DNA of 64,000 nucleotides from Trifolium pratense. Its lineage: Eukaryota; Streptophyta; Magnoliopsida; Fabales; Fabaceae. The translations under genes were made by a program, and so were the position numbers. Where the stretch lies: NCBI RefSeq assembly GCF_020283565.1, contig NC_060061.1, positions 34,819,362 through 34,883,361 on the forward strand. The letters are read 5' to 3'. Each line of letters opens with the position of its first letter. Positions within the stretch are counted from its first letter, which is position 1. A model generated the notes under the pieces. The model was not told the origin of the DNA and searched no databases. It worked only from the letters and a program-made list of their open reading frames with translations. Shown one piece after another: positions 1 through 12,000 of this stretch.

Positions 1-460
1 TTTAAAGAACGTCGAGTTTCGTTGATTATTGAGGGAGAACGAACCGGGTCGATGAACCGGGTCGACGTGACCCGTTTCTGCAGAAAATGGGTGAGGAAGA
101 TGATGAACAGTGACGCGCGTCCATGCCCACTCTCACTGGCGGCGCGTGCGGTGCCAAGGAGACTCCAAATTTTTTTATTATTTTTACATAAAAATAGTAA
201 ATAATTTTCTGAGAATTTTGGGACTAGTTTGGTATTTTTCTGAGACCTGAAACTATTTTTAGTTAATTAAATGAGGTAAATATGCTTTTATAAATATAAT
301 ATATTAATAAAATTTTCCCAAAATTTTATTTATGGTATTTTGAATTATTTGGATCGGTTGGGGATACCTCACTCTCTTCGGTTTTATATCGTCTTAAAAA
401 TTTAAATTTATTTCACAATTTTTATTAAGGGTTAAATATGTTTTTGGAGAACGACTCTTT
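1..460. other. Gene-free stretch, possible retroelement fragment
   Basis: The first 170 bases are GC-rich (repeated GGGTCGA, GGCGCG) and change abruptly to AT-rich sequence. That pattern resembles leader or LTR sequence of legume gypsy elements, but no LTR pair, primer site or coding domain is visible. A 60-codon ORF at 22-204 has no recognisable domain and I do not call it a gene. Confidence 0.3.
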
Positions 461-464
461 GAAA

Positions 465-775
465 CCATTCCACAGCAAAAATGATTTCATACCGTTATAC
501 GCTGAAACAATTAGTCTAGTTAAATGGTTTCATGGCGTTATACACCGAAACCATTATTATAGTTAAATGGTTTTATATGAGCATTAGTGTCAAGATGTTA
601 TACACTGAAACCATTAGTCTTGTTAATTGGTTTCAAGATGTTATACACTGAAACCATTTGTCTAGTTAAATGGTTTGATACTGTTATACACCGAAACCAT
701 TATTTTAGTTAAATGGTTTCATATGGGCATTAGTGCCAAGATGTTATACATTGAAACCATTGTTATTAAGTAAAA
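465..775. repeat. Degenerate tandem repeat (GTTATACACYGAAACCATT unit)
   Basis: The motif GTTATACACYGAAACCATT followed by a TAGTTAAATGGTTTCAT-like segment recurs about six times, with spacing near 45 to 60 bases. A higher-order unit of roughly 150 bases is also visible, because the segment containing GGCATTAGTG(C/T)CAAGATG occurs twice. GAAACCATT and AATGGTTTC are inverted copies, so each unit can form a small hairpin. No coding potential is seen. Confidence 0.7.
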
Positions 776-913
776 CATCACATAACCATTTTACAAAACC
801 ATGCTACATAAAGCAAAAAATCATATAAAGCAATTAGGGTTAGTTTAGTTGAAATTTTTTTGGATAGTATGCATGAGATATTGGATTCGATCATTTTTTT
901 ATTGTAAAGAAAA

Positions 914-921
<8 letters not shown>

Positions 922-977
<56 letters not shown>
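922..977. repeat. (TA)n microsatellite
   Basis: Uninterrupted TA dinucleotide run of about 28 units, preceded by a poly(A) stretch. The ORF spanning it encodes only a YIYIYI run and is an artefact. The rest of 781-1190 holds nothing I recognise. Confidence 0.95.
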
Positions 978-980
<3 letters not shown>

Positions 981-1194
981 ATTAATGTATGAAATTTTAT
1001 TTATATTGTGATTATGATTGATAAAACTTAAAATTAAATTGTATGTTTGACAAGTATGCTTTATATATACATGAACCATTCGTTATTATGTTGGGCTTCG
1101 AGGGGGTGTATGACGAAAATTAATTAAAAATGGATTTTTATAATATATACTTCAAAGGAACAAAAGTTATTATTTAATTGGAAACGGGGACACG

Positions 1195-1500
1195 CTAGAA
1201 ATTTGGGGGGGGGGGTGCGCTAGAAGTTTGGAGGAGGGAAAAGAATTGGGGGCGCGCTAGAAATCTAGGGGAGGAAAAAAAATTAGGGGGCTCACAAGAA
1301 ATCTAGGAGAAAAAGGAAAAAAAATTGGGGGGTGCGCTAAGCAAAAGGGGGGGGCGCAAGTAATGGGGTAGTATATGGGGGGCGCGCGAGTAATGGATTG
1401 CCTAATTTTGGGCTTGGGCTGACCTTTGGTTGGCTTTTGGTGTAGGAAGCAAATATGGTGGGTGTAGGAAATAAGTTTATGCATGGTGCATAAGTTTGGG
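1195..1500. repeat. G-rich degenerate tandem repeat
   Basis: About six irregular units of the form GGGGGCGCGCTAGAAATCTAGG plus an A-rich segment. Plus-strand G tracts of 4 to 10 bases separate purine-rich spacers. The repeat contains CTAGAAATCTAG-like palindromes. No domain is visible in either strand's ORFs. Confidence 0.6.
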
Positions 1501-2178
1501 CTTATGCACCATAACCACACCCCCCCTGAGGCACTAGTTAAGGAGGTAAATAAGGTATAAATGTATTGTAAAGTGTGTAATCTACTTTTTATAAGTATAA
1601 AAAAATGTTTTTTTCAATGAAAAAATTACTCCTTTTAGTATCCTTAACTAGTGTCCCCGGGGCACTGGTTAGCATGATCCTTATTTCTAATAAGGTTTAT
1701 ATACTTGTTGTAGAGAATGAAAGTGTCAAAACATGTGAAGCTCCGATACTCCAAAAATGGCGAAGTATCGTGTTCGATACGTACTCGATACCGATATTCG
1801 TCCGATACTCTTTGATACCCGTATCGGAAATTAATATTTTTTTAAAAAAAATATAACCGATACGTGTCAGATACTTCTCTGATACACGTATCGGAAAAGT
1901 ATCAGACAATTAATGCTTTTTGATGATGAAAATGTAGGAAAAGAGACTGATACAATTTGTGTTTTCTCTTAAGTATTGAATGTTAGAGTATGATGTTACC
2001 AACTATGTCTTTGGGTGGGTGGAGGTTGTCTCAAGTCACATTTTTTCCCTGTGCAATCACACTCATTCATTCCCTTTGGCCCACAAAATTTTAATTATTA
2101 AAAAATTAATCAAAGGTGGAGATTTCACCGGATATTATCCAGTACGGGAGAGAATCTCTTCCCGTCTTTGGGTAGTAC

Positions 2179-2322
2179 GTATTTTTTTTTATAAACAAAT
2201 TGTTAGTATATTATATTGTTATGTTAATTATTCTCCTTGTCAGGACTTGAACCATGGATCTCCAACTCCTTAACTCTTAGCGCAACTAATTAATCAGTTA
2301 AGTTACCCATCTCACTCCCCTT
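2179..2322 (-). mobile_element. tRNA-derived SINE
   Basis: On the minus strand a pol III B box (GGTTCAAGTCC, near 2240-2250) and an A-box-like segment (TAGCGCAACTAATTAAT) lie in tRNA-like spacing, followed by an A-rich tail at 2180-2190. Flanking 12-bp copies TTTGGGTAGTAC (2167-2178) and TTTGGATAGTAC (2323-2334) differ at one base and fit a SINE target duplication. It sits inside the MULE-like element. Confidence 0.75.
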
Positions 2323-2551
2323 TTTGGATAGTACTTAACTTAAGATATGTAATTGTTACTTGTTTGCTCAATTTGAGTAATTTGAATGTTAATTTTTTTA
2401 TCATTATCGATTTTAATTATGTTTGTATATTGTGCATTTATATATATTTAATTTTAAATTTAATTTTTAAATAACGTACCGCGGCCGTATCGTATCGAGA
2501 ATTTTGAAAATTTTCCCGTATACCGTATCGGTGTCGTATCGTATCGATATC

Positions 2552-3191
2552 CAGGGGCGTCTCCAACTTTTTGGAGACCCTGTGCATTATTAAAAATAGG
2601 CCCTAATAAAAGAAAAAATGTAAAAAAAAAAAATCAAAAGAATTATCATCGGTTTAAATTATAAATAACATCGATAACACTAAAAAATAATCATTTTTTC
2701 ACTAGTATAAAAAATGTTTGATAAATAGGACAATCTCTATTATGCTATAGTTTTATCCATTTGATAAAACTATAGTATAACAATTAGCTATAAATAAAAC
2801 GTCTAAAAAAATTATTCACAATAGAAAAATATCTTTTAGGATTTTTGTACTCCCTTCCATCCTATATATAAGAAAAGTTTTGCTTTTTAGGTTCATTGTA
2901 AAATGAATGTATCTAAATATAGTCTAGATACATTCATTTTACAATGAACCTAAAAAGCAAAATTTTTCTTATATATAGGACTGGAGGCAGTAACTAATAA
3001 ATCTCTCGTTTTAGAATAAAGATAATCTCAAATATCAGGACAACACAATCTCTCATTTAAAAGACTACAATCCCTAATTTAATACCTCTCATTTATTAAT
3101 ACTACTATCCTATAATTTTTTTTAGAGGCCCCTATTTTTTATGGGGCCTTAAGCCATAGCACATGTGGCACATGTGGTGTAGACGCCACTG
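2552..3191. mobile_element. Non-autonomous hAT element
   Basis: Perfect 8-bp target duplications TCGATATC (2544-2551 and 3192-3199) flank ends CAGGGGCGTCT and AGACGCCACTG, which are inverted copies of the hAT-type CAG(T/G)GGCGTCT terminus. Length is 640 bp including a nested MITE. There is no transposase coding sequence. Confidence 0.85.
2850..2990. mobile_element. Stowaway-like MITE (fold-back)
   Basis: A 141-bp near-perfect hairpin whose arms meet at ATAGTCTAGATAC in the middle. It is bounded by TA dinucleotides (2848-2849, 2991-2992), with CTCCCTTCC / GGAGGCAG-type ends. It is nested inside the hAT element. Confidence 0.8.
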
Positions 3192-3232
3192 TCGATATCG
3201 TGTCACGTATCGGAGCTTCATAGGTCAAAACA

Positions 3233-4360
3233 ATATAATTGTTCTCATAAGTATAATTTAGTTGGTAGAAATTTCGAGAATGTAATATGTATGATAAAGA
3301 TATTTTTTAGGCATTGCTATAGTTTTACGTTGCAACCACAAATGTGAGCACAATATTAAGTAGCGTTTCTGTTTGCAACCACTTAATTACCTAGTAAGCT
3401 AGTGTTTTTATTATTTATTAATTAACTCTATGATATGAAACCCTGATAATTCAAAGTTCAGTCGTAAATAAAGTCTAATTAATAATTATTTTTATTAAAA
3501 ATCAAACTCAAATTTTTTGGAACAATTTATTTTAGGAAGAATTCATTAATCACTTAAACATAATATCTTGATTAATTACTCTGCATATCTCTATCAAGTG
3601 GGTAGGCAAGACAATTGAACCAACTTAAATAAATGTTCCCCTAAGAATAGGTAAGTTTGGCAACAAGGGGAAATGTGAATAGGGAAAAAGACCAAACAAA
3701 CAACAAATTGACTAAAAGATAGCCACCAAAAAATCTTTATAGTAAAGATTACTGTGAAGGAATTCAACCTTTTGAACCCTATTTTGTCTGTTATTGGAAC
3801 ATAAAATAATACTGACATTTTAGTTTAATTAATATAACATAATTTTTTTTAGAGAATAATTATTTCTCATGAATTCAAATATTAAAAGTGGACTGGGCAA
3901 CGATCCAATGAGTATTTCTATCAGGTCCAATAACATCTGATCCATTAAATGCAAGCTCAAAGGATTCGAAAAATGAATAGGCGGGAAAAATGCAGCCATG
4001 AACTCCATGTTCACAACATGGCCATCAAAGCTTAACTCCACCATCTCCATGATTTGCACATGTTCTTAGAGTAACCGCCCATTATCCTTGCTTTTGAAAG
4101 AAGGTGGAGTGGTTTTTTAAGAATTACACATAAACATGTACATCTACAAATAAAAGTGAATCTTCAAGGAGGAGAGGACAACTCTTTCATTCTTGTAAAG
4201 AGAATCAATATTTTTTCTCTGATCATACTTGTACGCATTATCATTTTTGAATATCAATAATATAAACCCCCTTAAATGTTCACCAGAACAATAAGTATCA
4301 TAGTTGAATGAATGTCAAATATTAAAAACTAGCTACAATTTGAGTATCCAAGTGGATTAT
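3233..4360. other. Gene-free AT-rich stretch
   Basis: ORFs of 70 to 80 codons on the minus strand (3594-3818, 3829-4059) show no conserved domain or splice context. I see no repeat with clear boundaries here. Confidence 0.5.
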
Positions 4361-4620
4361 GGATCCGTTTGAGTTGCCTTATTTTTGAGCTTATGAAAAA
4401 TAGTTTATGCAAATAAATAAGATTTTATGTTAATTCATAAGTTTTTTTTTTGTTTACCAAATGTTAATTCATAAGTTCTAACTAATGAAAATTGTATCTT
4501 CATAATTTTTTTTTCTTCTCATAATCTACCTTCACAAATTTATAATAATACATAAAACTTATTTATTTATATAAACTGTTTCACATAAGTTAAAAAATAA
4601 GTCAAAATCCAAACGGGCTC
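4361..4620. mobile_element. MITE with GGNNCCGTTTG ends
   Basis: The ends are imperfect inverted repeats of about 45 bp: GGATCCGTTTGAGTTGCC at the left, and the reverse complement of the right end begins GAGCCCGTTTGG. Both continue through CTTATTTTT and AACTTATG-like blocks. Flanking TAT trinucleotides (4358-4360, 4621-4623) could be a 3-bp duplication. A related element lies at 40954-41156. Confidence 0.65.
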
Positions 4621-5063
4621 TATATATAGTTCATTTATAACTTTTTAATATTAAAATCTTTTGTCTAACATGGAAGACTTCATCAAGTCTTCCATGATGT
4701 ACAAGTTGCCAATATTATTATAACAAATACGAATTTTACAAAATTCATTGTTGGATTGACGATGGCCATTAAAGAATAAGTATTTATGAAAAGTATTCAG
4801 TTAGAAATTAGTCTTACTAAAACACTCTGCAGAGGATCTGGATCCCATAAAAAGCAAGAACAAATATTGAATACAACATCAGAAACAAATTAAAGAGCAA
4901 AAACTAATCATACATCAATAAATAAAAAAATTGTACTCACATAAATGTATGTACATTCTTAATTCTTATAAGCTGTACCTCACATAAATACACTCTCTAC
5001 TTTTCTTAATCTTAATATATCTGAAAATGGTAAGGGCTAATAAGAAGTGACAGAACTAGTATA
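4621..5063. other. 3' flank of the CHX gene with a partial fold-back element
   Basis: Positions 4669-4695 form a hairpin (GGAAGACTT / AAGTCTTCC). They are followed by ACGAATTTTACAAAATTC, a segment shared with the fold-back elements at 8262-8620 and near 35175. The rest is AT-rich and presumably includes the 3' untranslated region of the antiporter gene. Confidence 0.45.
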
Positions 5064-7784
5064 TTACAAATTATGAGGACTGATTCTGTCTGTATTAAAA
5101 ACAGTTTGTCCTCTTGGTGGTGCAGAATGATGATTTATGTCAACATTATTATTATATTCATCACCACCATAACCATTTGGTGTTTCTAATCCATCATCAT
5201 TTGAACCTGTTCCAACATATTGTTGAACTACTAAAATTGAAGCAGTTGCTGCAAAATCTGAAGAAGCTAATAAATCACCAATTGCACCCATTTCAGGACA
5301 CTCACTCCAATCAGTAAGTCCTGCTGTCAATGGTGATATCATTCCTTGACCTCTTCCAACAATGAAAAGATCATGAATATCATCCATTGTTCTTATTACT
5401 GCAACTGTTTCCTCTCCATTGTTAACTACTTTTTCTAAATAATCAACTGAATTATCATTCCCATATCTCATCCTAAACTCATTTATTAGTTTATCATCAA
5501 GTAGTTTATCTATATCATTTTCTGTTTCAACTGTTACCACACTTGGTCCATCTAAACCGGATCCATGTTGTTGTCGAACCGGTCTGCTTACTTGTTCTCC
5601 TGGGACAAATCGCATTAACGTTAGGTTTATACCAGTATGTTCCAACATTCTCCATCCGTAGCATAACGCTTCTCTGTCGTCTGGACCACCGAAAAACATA
5701 ACAGCTACGTGATGTGATGTTTGATTTGAGACTAATCGGTTCGAACCGCTTAAGCCTCTATCAACTAGAATTCCGACAGAGCAAGGTGCATTTGCTAGTA
5801 CATTTTGGTTGATTGTTCGAAACGCCACGTTTATTGTTTCCATTCCACCATCAACTGTTTGTTGTTTATGAAACGGAACGATTATTAGTGATACACGTTT
5901 GTCTTCTGCCAAATTGCATATATCGTCGTGCATTGTTGGGTAAGGGGACATTGCTGTTAAGGGGTGGACCGAGACATAGGATGTGTGTTGTTCGTAGTTT
6001 TTAAATGCGTTGATTATGTGGTCGGATTGAGCTTCAGTTCGGTTAAGTGCCGCATGTTCTGGTTTATTGGTGTTGTGAACAATGAGCATCGCTGATGTTC
6101 GACCGCTAAGTTCGACCAAATGGAGCACATAGACACATATTGGCGACCCCTTTGTTGGATTCGAGGCTTCAATGAGGTTGATCATTGTTGGCACGTTTCG
6201 AGGACTATGTACACAAACTAGTACTCTAAATTCTGCATCTGGTTTTAATATCTGAAGTGTTCTTCTATTGTAATATATGTTTCTCCTTGATGGTCTATAA
6301 ATTATTGATACAAAAGGTACAATTATTCCTGTCATTAATAATGTTATAACCACCATCACTGCAAATGATTCTTCATCAAAAATCTGCATAATGTTGTAAA
6401 TAATCAAAATGAGTGAGTCCTTGAAAGGAATTAGCAAAATAATGAAAATACAAATAGCAAATTGTACTGTTATAGTATTTGCACCTTTTGGTCCTTTCCA
6501 ACATTCAGCACAATCATTTCAACAAGGCCTTTTGTGTTCATGAGTAAACCGAGCGTAGCGCCTTCGCGAATCGGCATTTGATAAAATATTGCAACAGCTA
6601 GAGTTCCAACAATTTTGCCAATGCAAGCAAGAAAAATGACAACAATAATAATAGTCCAAGTGTGAGAACCTTGAACAAGTCCTATATTGGTTTTTAGTCC
6701 GCTGATGGCGAAAAATAGAGGGAGCAAAAGTCCTGAAACAAAGTCCTCAAGCTTTTCCACAAGAGTAACACCGAGCGGTCCACTCGGGATCGCCAAACCA
6801 AACACAAAAGCTCCGAAAACAGCATGAGTTCCAATAGCATCTGTGATGAAACCGGAGACCATGACACCGGCTAATATAAGAGATATATAGAATTCACTAA
6901 AAGATTCTCCTTCGGGTGTTTTCTTAACAATCCATGAGGCTGCTGGTCTAACGGCATAAACACAAAAGGCGACAAACGCTGCGCCGGACAATAAAACCCA
7001 AAGGGAAGTAAAAGAACTTGTTTCATTCTCAGCCATGGCAATTGCTAAAGCCAAGAGAATCCAAGCACAAACATCATTAATGAGTGCAGATGAAAGAGCA
7101 AGCCTTCCTAAATCCGTGTTAATAAGTTTTAGCTCAGCAAGGATCCTAGCTAGAACAGGAAATGCAGTGACAGAAAGAGCGACACCGATGAACAGAATAT
7201 AAGTTCCTTGGTTCATCTCACTGTTTTTTTTATCATTTAAAAGGACGGCACAAGCACCACCAAGGATGAAAGGCAAAATCATGCCGGCAATTGCTGCAGT
7301 GACTGCCTTTTTACCTACGCTGCGCAAAATGGTTATGTCCATCTCCACACCAACCAAGAACAGAAAATAAAGAAGACCAACATTTGCCATTGTTTCAATC
7401 ACCATCACACTTCTTAGAGGAAACACTGCATTGGCGAATGTTTTGTTTTTTCCGAGTACCGAAGGACCTAACATTACTCCTCCCTGCACCGAAGATAATG
7501 TCACGTCACATCACATCTATCAGCACTATGAGATGATCACTGAGTTTTTTGTGTTTGAAAAGAAAACAACTAACCAGAATTTCGGCTATGACGCGTGGCT
7601 GGCGAAAGGGCTTGAGAAGAAAGACGAATATTCGAGTGGCTGCAACAACTAAGGTTAATTGCAAGATGAAAAGTGGGAGAGAATAATCCAAAGGGTTATC
7701 TCCTTCCCATATTCCATTTGTTGTTATCATGGTTGGTGCATAACACACTATATATTCATCTGTTTTATTTCCTTTATCTCCCAT
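5064..7784 (-). CDS. CHX15: Cation/H+ antiporter, CHX15-like (3 exons)
   Basis: Exons read as 7575-7784, 6485-7483 and 5064-6383, all phase 0, with introns of 91 and 101 bp having GT-AG ends, giving 842 residues. CHX proteins of the CPA2 family exchange K+ or Na+ for H+ in plasma and endomembranes. Residues about 40-450 form the membrane Na/H-exchanger domain: the N-terminal segment ending RQPRVIAEIL, then GGVMLGPSVLG, SVTAFPVLARILAELKLINT, the LINDVCAW stretch with the conserved Asn-Asp pair, and EKLEDFVSGLLLPLFFAISG. The C-terminal half is the soluble regulatory region, with ELRVLVCVH-like, SPICVYVLHLVEL, FFGGPDDREAL and DLFIVGRG blocks. Length and blocks match the CHX15 subgroup from family knowledge; other close paralogues are possible. 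No frame break is seen. A long CT/GA microsatellite lies about 275 bp upstream of the start codon. Confidence 0.9.
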
Positions 7785-8057
7785 TTTTTTCCTCTATTGC
7801 TATATAACAACTTTCACGTCCTGTTATATGCAATCCTAATAGAAGACTATTTCATGTGTCAAACTTGCATTACCAATGAACTAGCAGCATATAATAAAAT
7901 ATATCACATTACAGCAATAAAAAAAAAATCTGAAAGAATATGTTTTGGTCTTGTTCTTGAAAAGATATTGCAGATGGATGATAAGGAGGGAAAAAAATGT
8001 AAGAAGATGAAGGAAAACTATTATATTTACTTTGTTTGACAAAAATTAGAAACCAAT

Positions 8058-8060
<3 letters not shown>

Positions 8061-8110
<50 letters not shown>
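8061..8110. repeat. (GA)n microsatellite upstream of the CHX gene
   Basis: An uninterrupted GA run of about 25 units, CT on the coding strand of the antiporter gene. It lies in the promoter or 5' leader. Plant CT-rich leaders and GAGA-binding BBR/BPC proteins make a regulatory role possible, but nothing here proves it. Confidence 0.9.
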
Positions 8111-8112
<2 letters not shown>

Positions 8113-8261
8113 TGGTTTTGTTTTGGTGGTTTTCCACTCCAAGTGGAAATTTTAGTTAAATTCTAGGGCCTATGTTAAAGGGAGGAAAGTCTATTTTAAG
8201 AAAGCTTATGATTCTATGTTTATGTTTTATGTTATATGACGCAAAGTCTATGGTACACAAG

Positions 8262-8620
8262 TGTCTTAAGTTGTGCACCATGCACAAGTCACCAAAAACA
8301 CTATAACGAATACAAATTTTACAAAATCCGCCGTTGGATAGAAAGTTTATATCGTGTAGATCATCCATAAATTTTTTAAAAAAAATTGAAAATCATTTGA
8401 TATGTTATTGAGACCTGTCAAAATTAACAGTTTATGAATTTTTATTGAATACCGTTAATTTTTAGGGGTCTCAATAAGATATCAAATGATTTTCAAAAAA
8501 ATTTAAAAAATTCATGGATGATCTAAACGATAAAAATTTTTCATCTAACGGTGGATTTTATAAAATTCGTATTCGTTATAAAAATATCGAAGACTTGCGC
8601 ACCATACACCATTTAATCAA
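8262..8620. mobile_element. Fold-back MITE
   Basis: Two arms of roughly 170 bp are inverted copies. The left arm reads GTGCACCATGCACAAGTC, then ATAACGAATACAAATTTTAC, then GAAAATCATTTGATATG. The right arm carries the complements in reverse order and ends GACTTGCGCACCATACACC. The boundaries are approximate and no clear target duplication was found. Confidence 0.65.
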
Positions 8621-9072
8621 GTGGTGCATGTTAAACAAACCCGTTATATGAATGATTATTAGTTGAAGAATGGACATGTGTATATGAATGAATTTGTGCA
8701 CAATTTAAGAAGAGCATACTTGTGGAAATGACAATGATAATTTTGATCTTCTGATGAATTTTGAACCCTCTAGATATTAAGTGAAATTAGTAGCATCTCT
8801 TATTGATCAAAATGATATTAAGTTAAAAAGCTTCAAGCCTTCAAATGAATACTGAAGTTGCCACGTGTATTTTTTTTATTAACATGTATTTTTTAAAATA
8901 AAAAAAAAAAAAAAAAAAAAACAAAAACTAAACATATACTACTACTGTAACTTATTTGAAGGATGTCACTTGTCACACCTCTCATTATTAGACCATATTC
9001 TCCGAATTATAATACAGAGATCAAAGTTGAAGATAATATTCTAGTATCTTCAAACTAAATATTATGGTGAAA
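8621..9072. other. Intergenic spacer
   Basis: AT-rich, with a poly(A) run near 8899-8920. It lies upstream of the CHX gene and at the 3' end of the dehydrogenase gene; no further feature is seen. Confidence 0.5.
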
Positions 9073-12000
9073 CTAAATGGAAATATTTGTTGGGTACACA
9101 TGTTGATGATTTTTTACAGTCTCCTTCAGCCATTTCTCCTGTTCACGGAGATTCGACGGAGGAACATCATAGACATCACTAAACATGTCTGCAAGTGGAG
9201 GTTTTTCTACACTCTCGGCAACTTGAATAGTCTGTAGAAGCTGTAGCAGGAAAATTGTGAGTTAGAATAACTATTTAACAATGTTTTTACGGATCCACCT
9301 AAATAAATTCAAGTAAATTATGATTATAAAACTGCAAAAATTTTGGTACAATGTATCTTGAAGTTGCCGAGTCTAGGTATCAATTCCAAGTTGACCCAGC
9401 TGTAGACTCGAAAGTTAGTAAACTCAAAATGAAACTGATGCTAGACTCGTAGTGAACTCGGGTAAGCTCACCAATTTTTTTAAAAAGTTTTTTTTTTAAT
9501 CTTATTTCCATCTTAATTTCCACGTCTGGTTCCTTTTCTTGTTTGTTAGCTTAATTTTGTTCATGTCAGTTTTTTGCTTTATAATTGAGTTGAAATTTTG
9601 AATATTTATTGTATTGTGTGTGTATATATTATTTTAACATGAGTTCAACTCGTACTAGTCTTCAAGTTGAGTTTACGATTCACATAGGCAAATTGTATTT
9701 GCTTAAACTCTTGATTTAGACTCTCTTGGTTGGCTGCGGCAATTGTGTTGGTACAAGGAATATATTTGAAACAGAAGTTTGGTATCTAGTATCAACCAAA
9801 GGATTTTTCAGGGAAAAGATGGTTTACCTGCTGTCTCAAACTGTTCCTAAGCTCAGACTCGGCAATGTCATTCCACCAACCATTCCTTTCTATCCACTTT
9901 CTAAATCTCGCCACAGGATCACGTGACAATCTCCACCATTCAATCTCGTTGGCGGGACGATACTTGGTAGAGTCATCTGATGTGGAATGGTGTCCTACTC
10001 TATATGTAAGGGCCTGCAAAAACAGAAGAAACAGATACAACATTGGTCTGCCGTTAACATGCTTCAATACAAGACCAAATACCGGCATACCGCCATTTTT
10101 CTTTTAAACATCCCAAAGATTTGGCTTCAAAGGTTATCACTTTACTTCTATTAGAATTGGTCTCTCTTCGCTAACTGCCATTTGACGAGCAGCTTGAACA
10201 GCGCTATAAATGGCCAGAGCATCATTCCCATCTACACGAATGCTACGGACTCCATATGCCTGTCCTTTCACAACAATACCATCACCTATTTATAAAAAGG
10301 AACAAGCACAACATGTCGTTAAACACTGCAAGACAATGCTAAAGACTTAGACTTGAAACAGGAGGAACCGAAAAATTACTTCGAAACTGATCTGATGTAG
10401 GGGTGCTGATAGCCCATCCATTATTCCGGCATATAAAAATGACTGGGGCCTCCATTACCGCTGCAAAATTTAATCCAGCATGGAAATCTCCCTGTCATAG
10501 CTCATAACTCAATCTATTACAATATAAAAAGCAAAACAAAACAAAATCATAACATATTGAGGATCTTTGGTAAGAATTGCTAATGAAAACAAAAGGCCAA
10601 AAGCATTCTATCACATTCATTTAACTGGATGGGAAAACGGAAGATTTTTTATTATTTTTTTTATAAAAAAAAAACAAGTACGCGACACTCCTAAACCACA
10701 AAACCACAAAAAGATACTGAGAGTTCCTACAGAGATACAGTATAACCTAAACTCCTTCAAAATTTCGAGAGCAAAGCTCTCAATCCATGACGCGTTTAAA
10801 TCACACAGAAATTTCCTTTAAAAAATGGGGGAAATGAGTCTGCTGTTATGGAAATTGTACAATTTACCTCACTTGAACCACCATCTCCGAAGTAAGTTAC
10901 GGCGCATGCATCCTTTTTGTCCATCTTTAAGGAATATGCAGCTCCAACAGCATGTGGAATTTGCGTACTACAAATGAAAGTAAAATTTTTATTTTGTAAC
11001 AATAATAGTATACACTAACAATATTATCATTTTCATTATCATACATTGAAGTCTTGTACATCAAAATTTTCAATACTTACGCAACAGTTGATGCTACATT
11101 CATGTAATTGTGCTTGTTGGACCCATAATGGGCCGGCATCTGCCTTCCTTTCCCATTATCAAACTTGTTGGAAAAACACTGATTTGCAAATTCTTGCAGA
11201 GTGAAACCACGCCATAACAAGACTCCCTGTTCTCTATACTGCATGCAATCATTCATATTTTCTGTAAGATCGTCTCTGGTCATGAACAAGCCAACTCTTC
11301 AGCAAAATAATGACAAAGTAAAAAAACAAATCCCCAATGAAACTATGGAATTCATACAAAAAATATATTTTTCATAGTTTTTTGTTACATTCTAATGCAA
11401 GACTGTCAATTGTGGATCGCCAAAAATAGCAGTTAAATTTCGCTTCTCTAGAGTACTACAGCCTGCTATTTGACAGACTTTATAGTTTATACTAAATCGT
11501 GTATCACATAACAATAGCGGTTTCTTAAAAGAATAATGCTAGAAGCACACACTTTTTAACACTCTTTTATTGGTAAAATTAATATAATGGGTTCCACCAA
11601 ATTTATACGGAACCCACATGATTTGGTGGAGCCCTTGAGTTTTTTTTTGTTTTTTGCATTAACCCTCTGGTAAGGGGGCCCGGTAATCAAGAGTTCGGCC
11701 GCGAGGTAAGTAAAGTCTGGTCAAGAATTGTTCCCACCAGGAATCGAACTCAGGTTCTCCCAAACAATTGGTCCTAGGGGAAGCTCATTAACCACTTGAG
11801 AATTTTAACTAATGAAAGATACTTAAGATAGTGTGTTGCTAGCACAATTTCGACTACATTGCGCTATAGCCACTATTTGTCAACACTTGTTTATTGCAAT
11901 GAAGATAAAGTCACAAAAATAAATATAAATTTGTTTGTATGATAAGTAACCTGAGGGAAAATAACATCATCCATGGAAAGTGCTGCAGCTGATGCAATAT

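Larger units (their letters stand above)
1734..3223. mobile_element. Non-autonomous MULE-like element with nested insertions
   Basis: The 9-bp sequence GTCAAAACA occurs directly outside both ends (1725-1733 and 3224-3232), the target duplication length of Mutator-like elements. The ends are inverted: TGAAGCTCCGATAC at 1736-1749 is the exact reverse complement of 3207-3220. Subterminal regions are packed with GTATCG and CGATAC motifs (1760-1905, 2480-2550). There is no transposase ORF. The element hosts a SINE (2179-2322) and a hAT element (2552-3191), which itself holds a Stowaway-like MITE. Confidence 0.8.

Noticed and set aside
1605..1856. 83-codon ORF starting MFFSMKKLLLLVSL with a signal-peptide look
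   Set aside because: It runs into the terminal repeat of the MULE-like element and its second half is repeat sequence.
3594..4059. Two minus-strand ORFs of about 75 codons
   Set aside because: No domain, no splice partners, and composition like neighbouring spacer.
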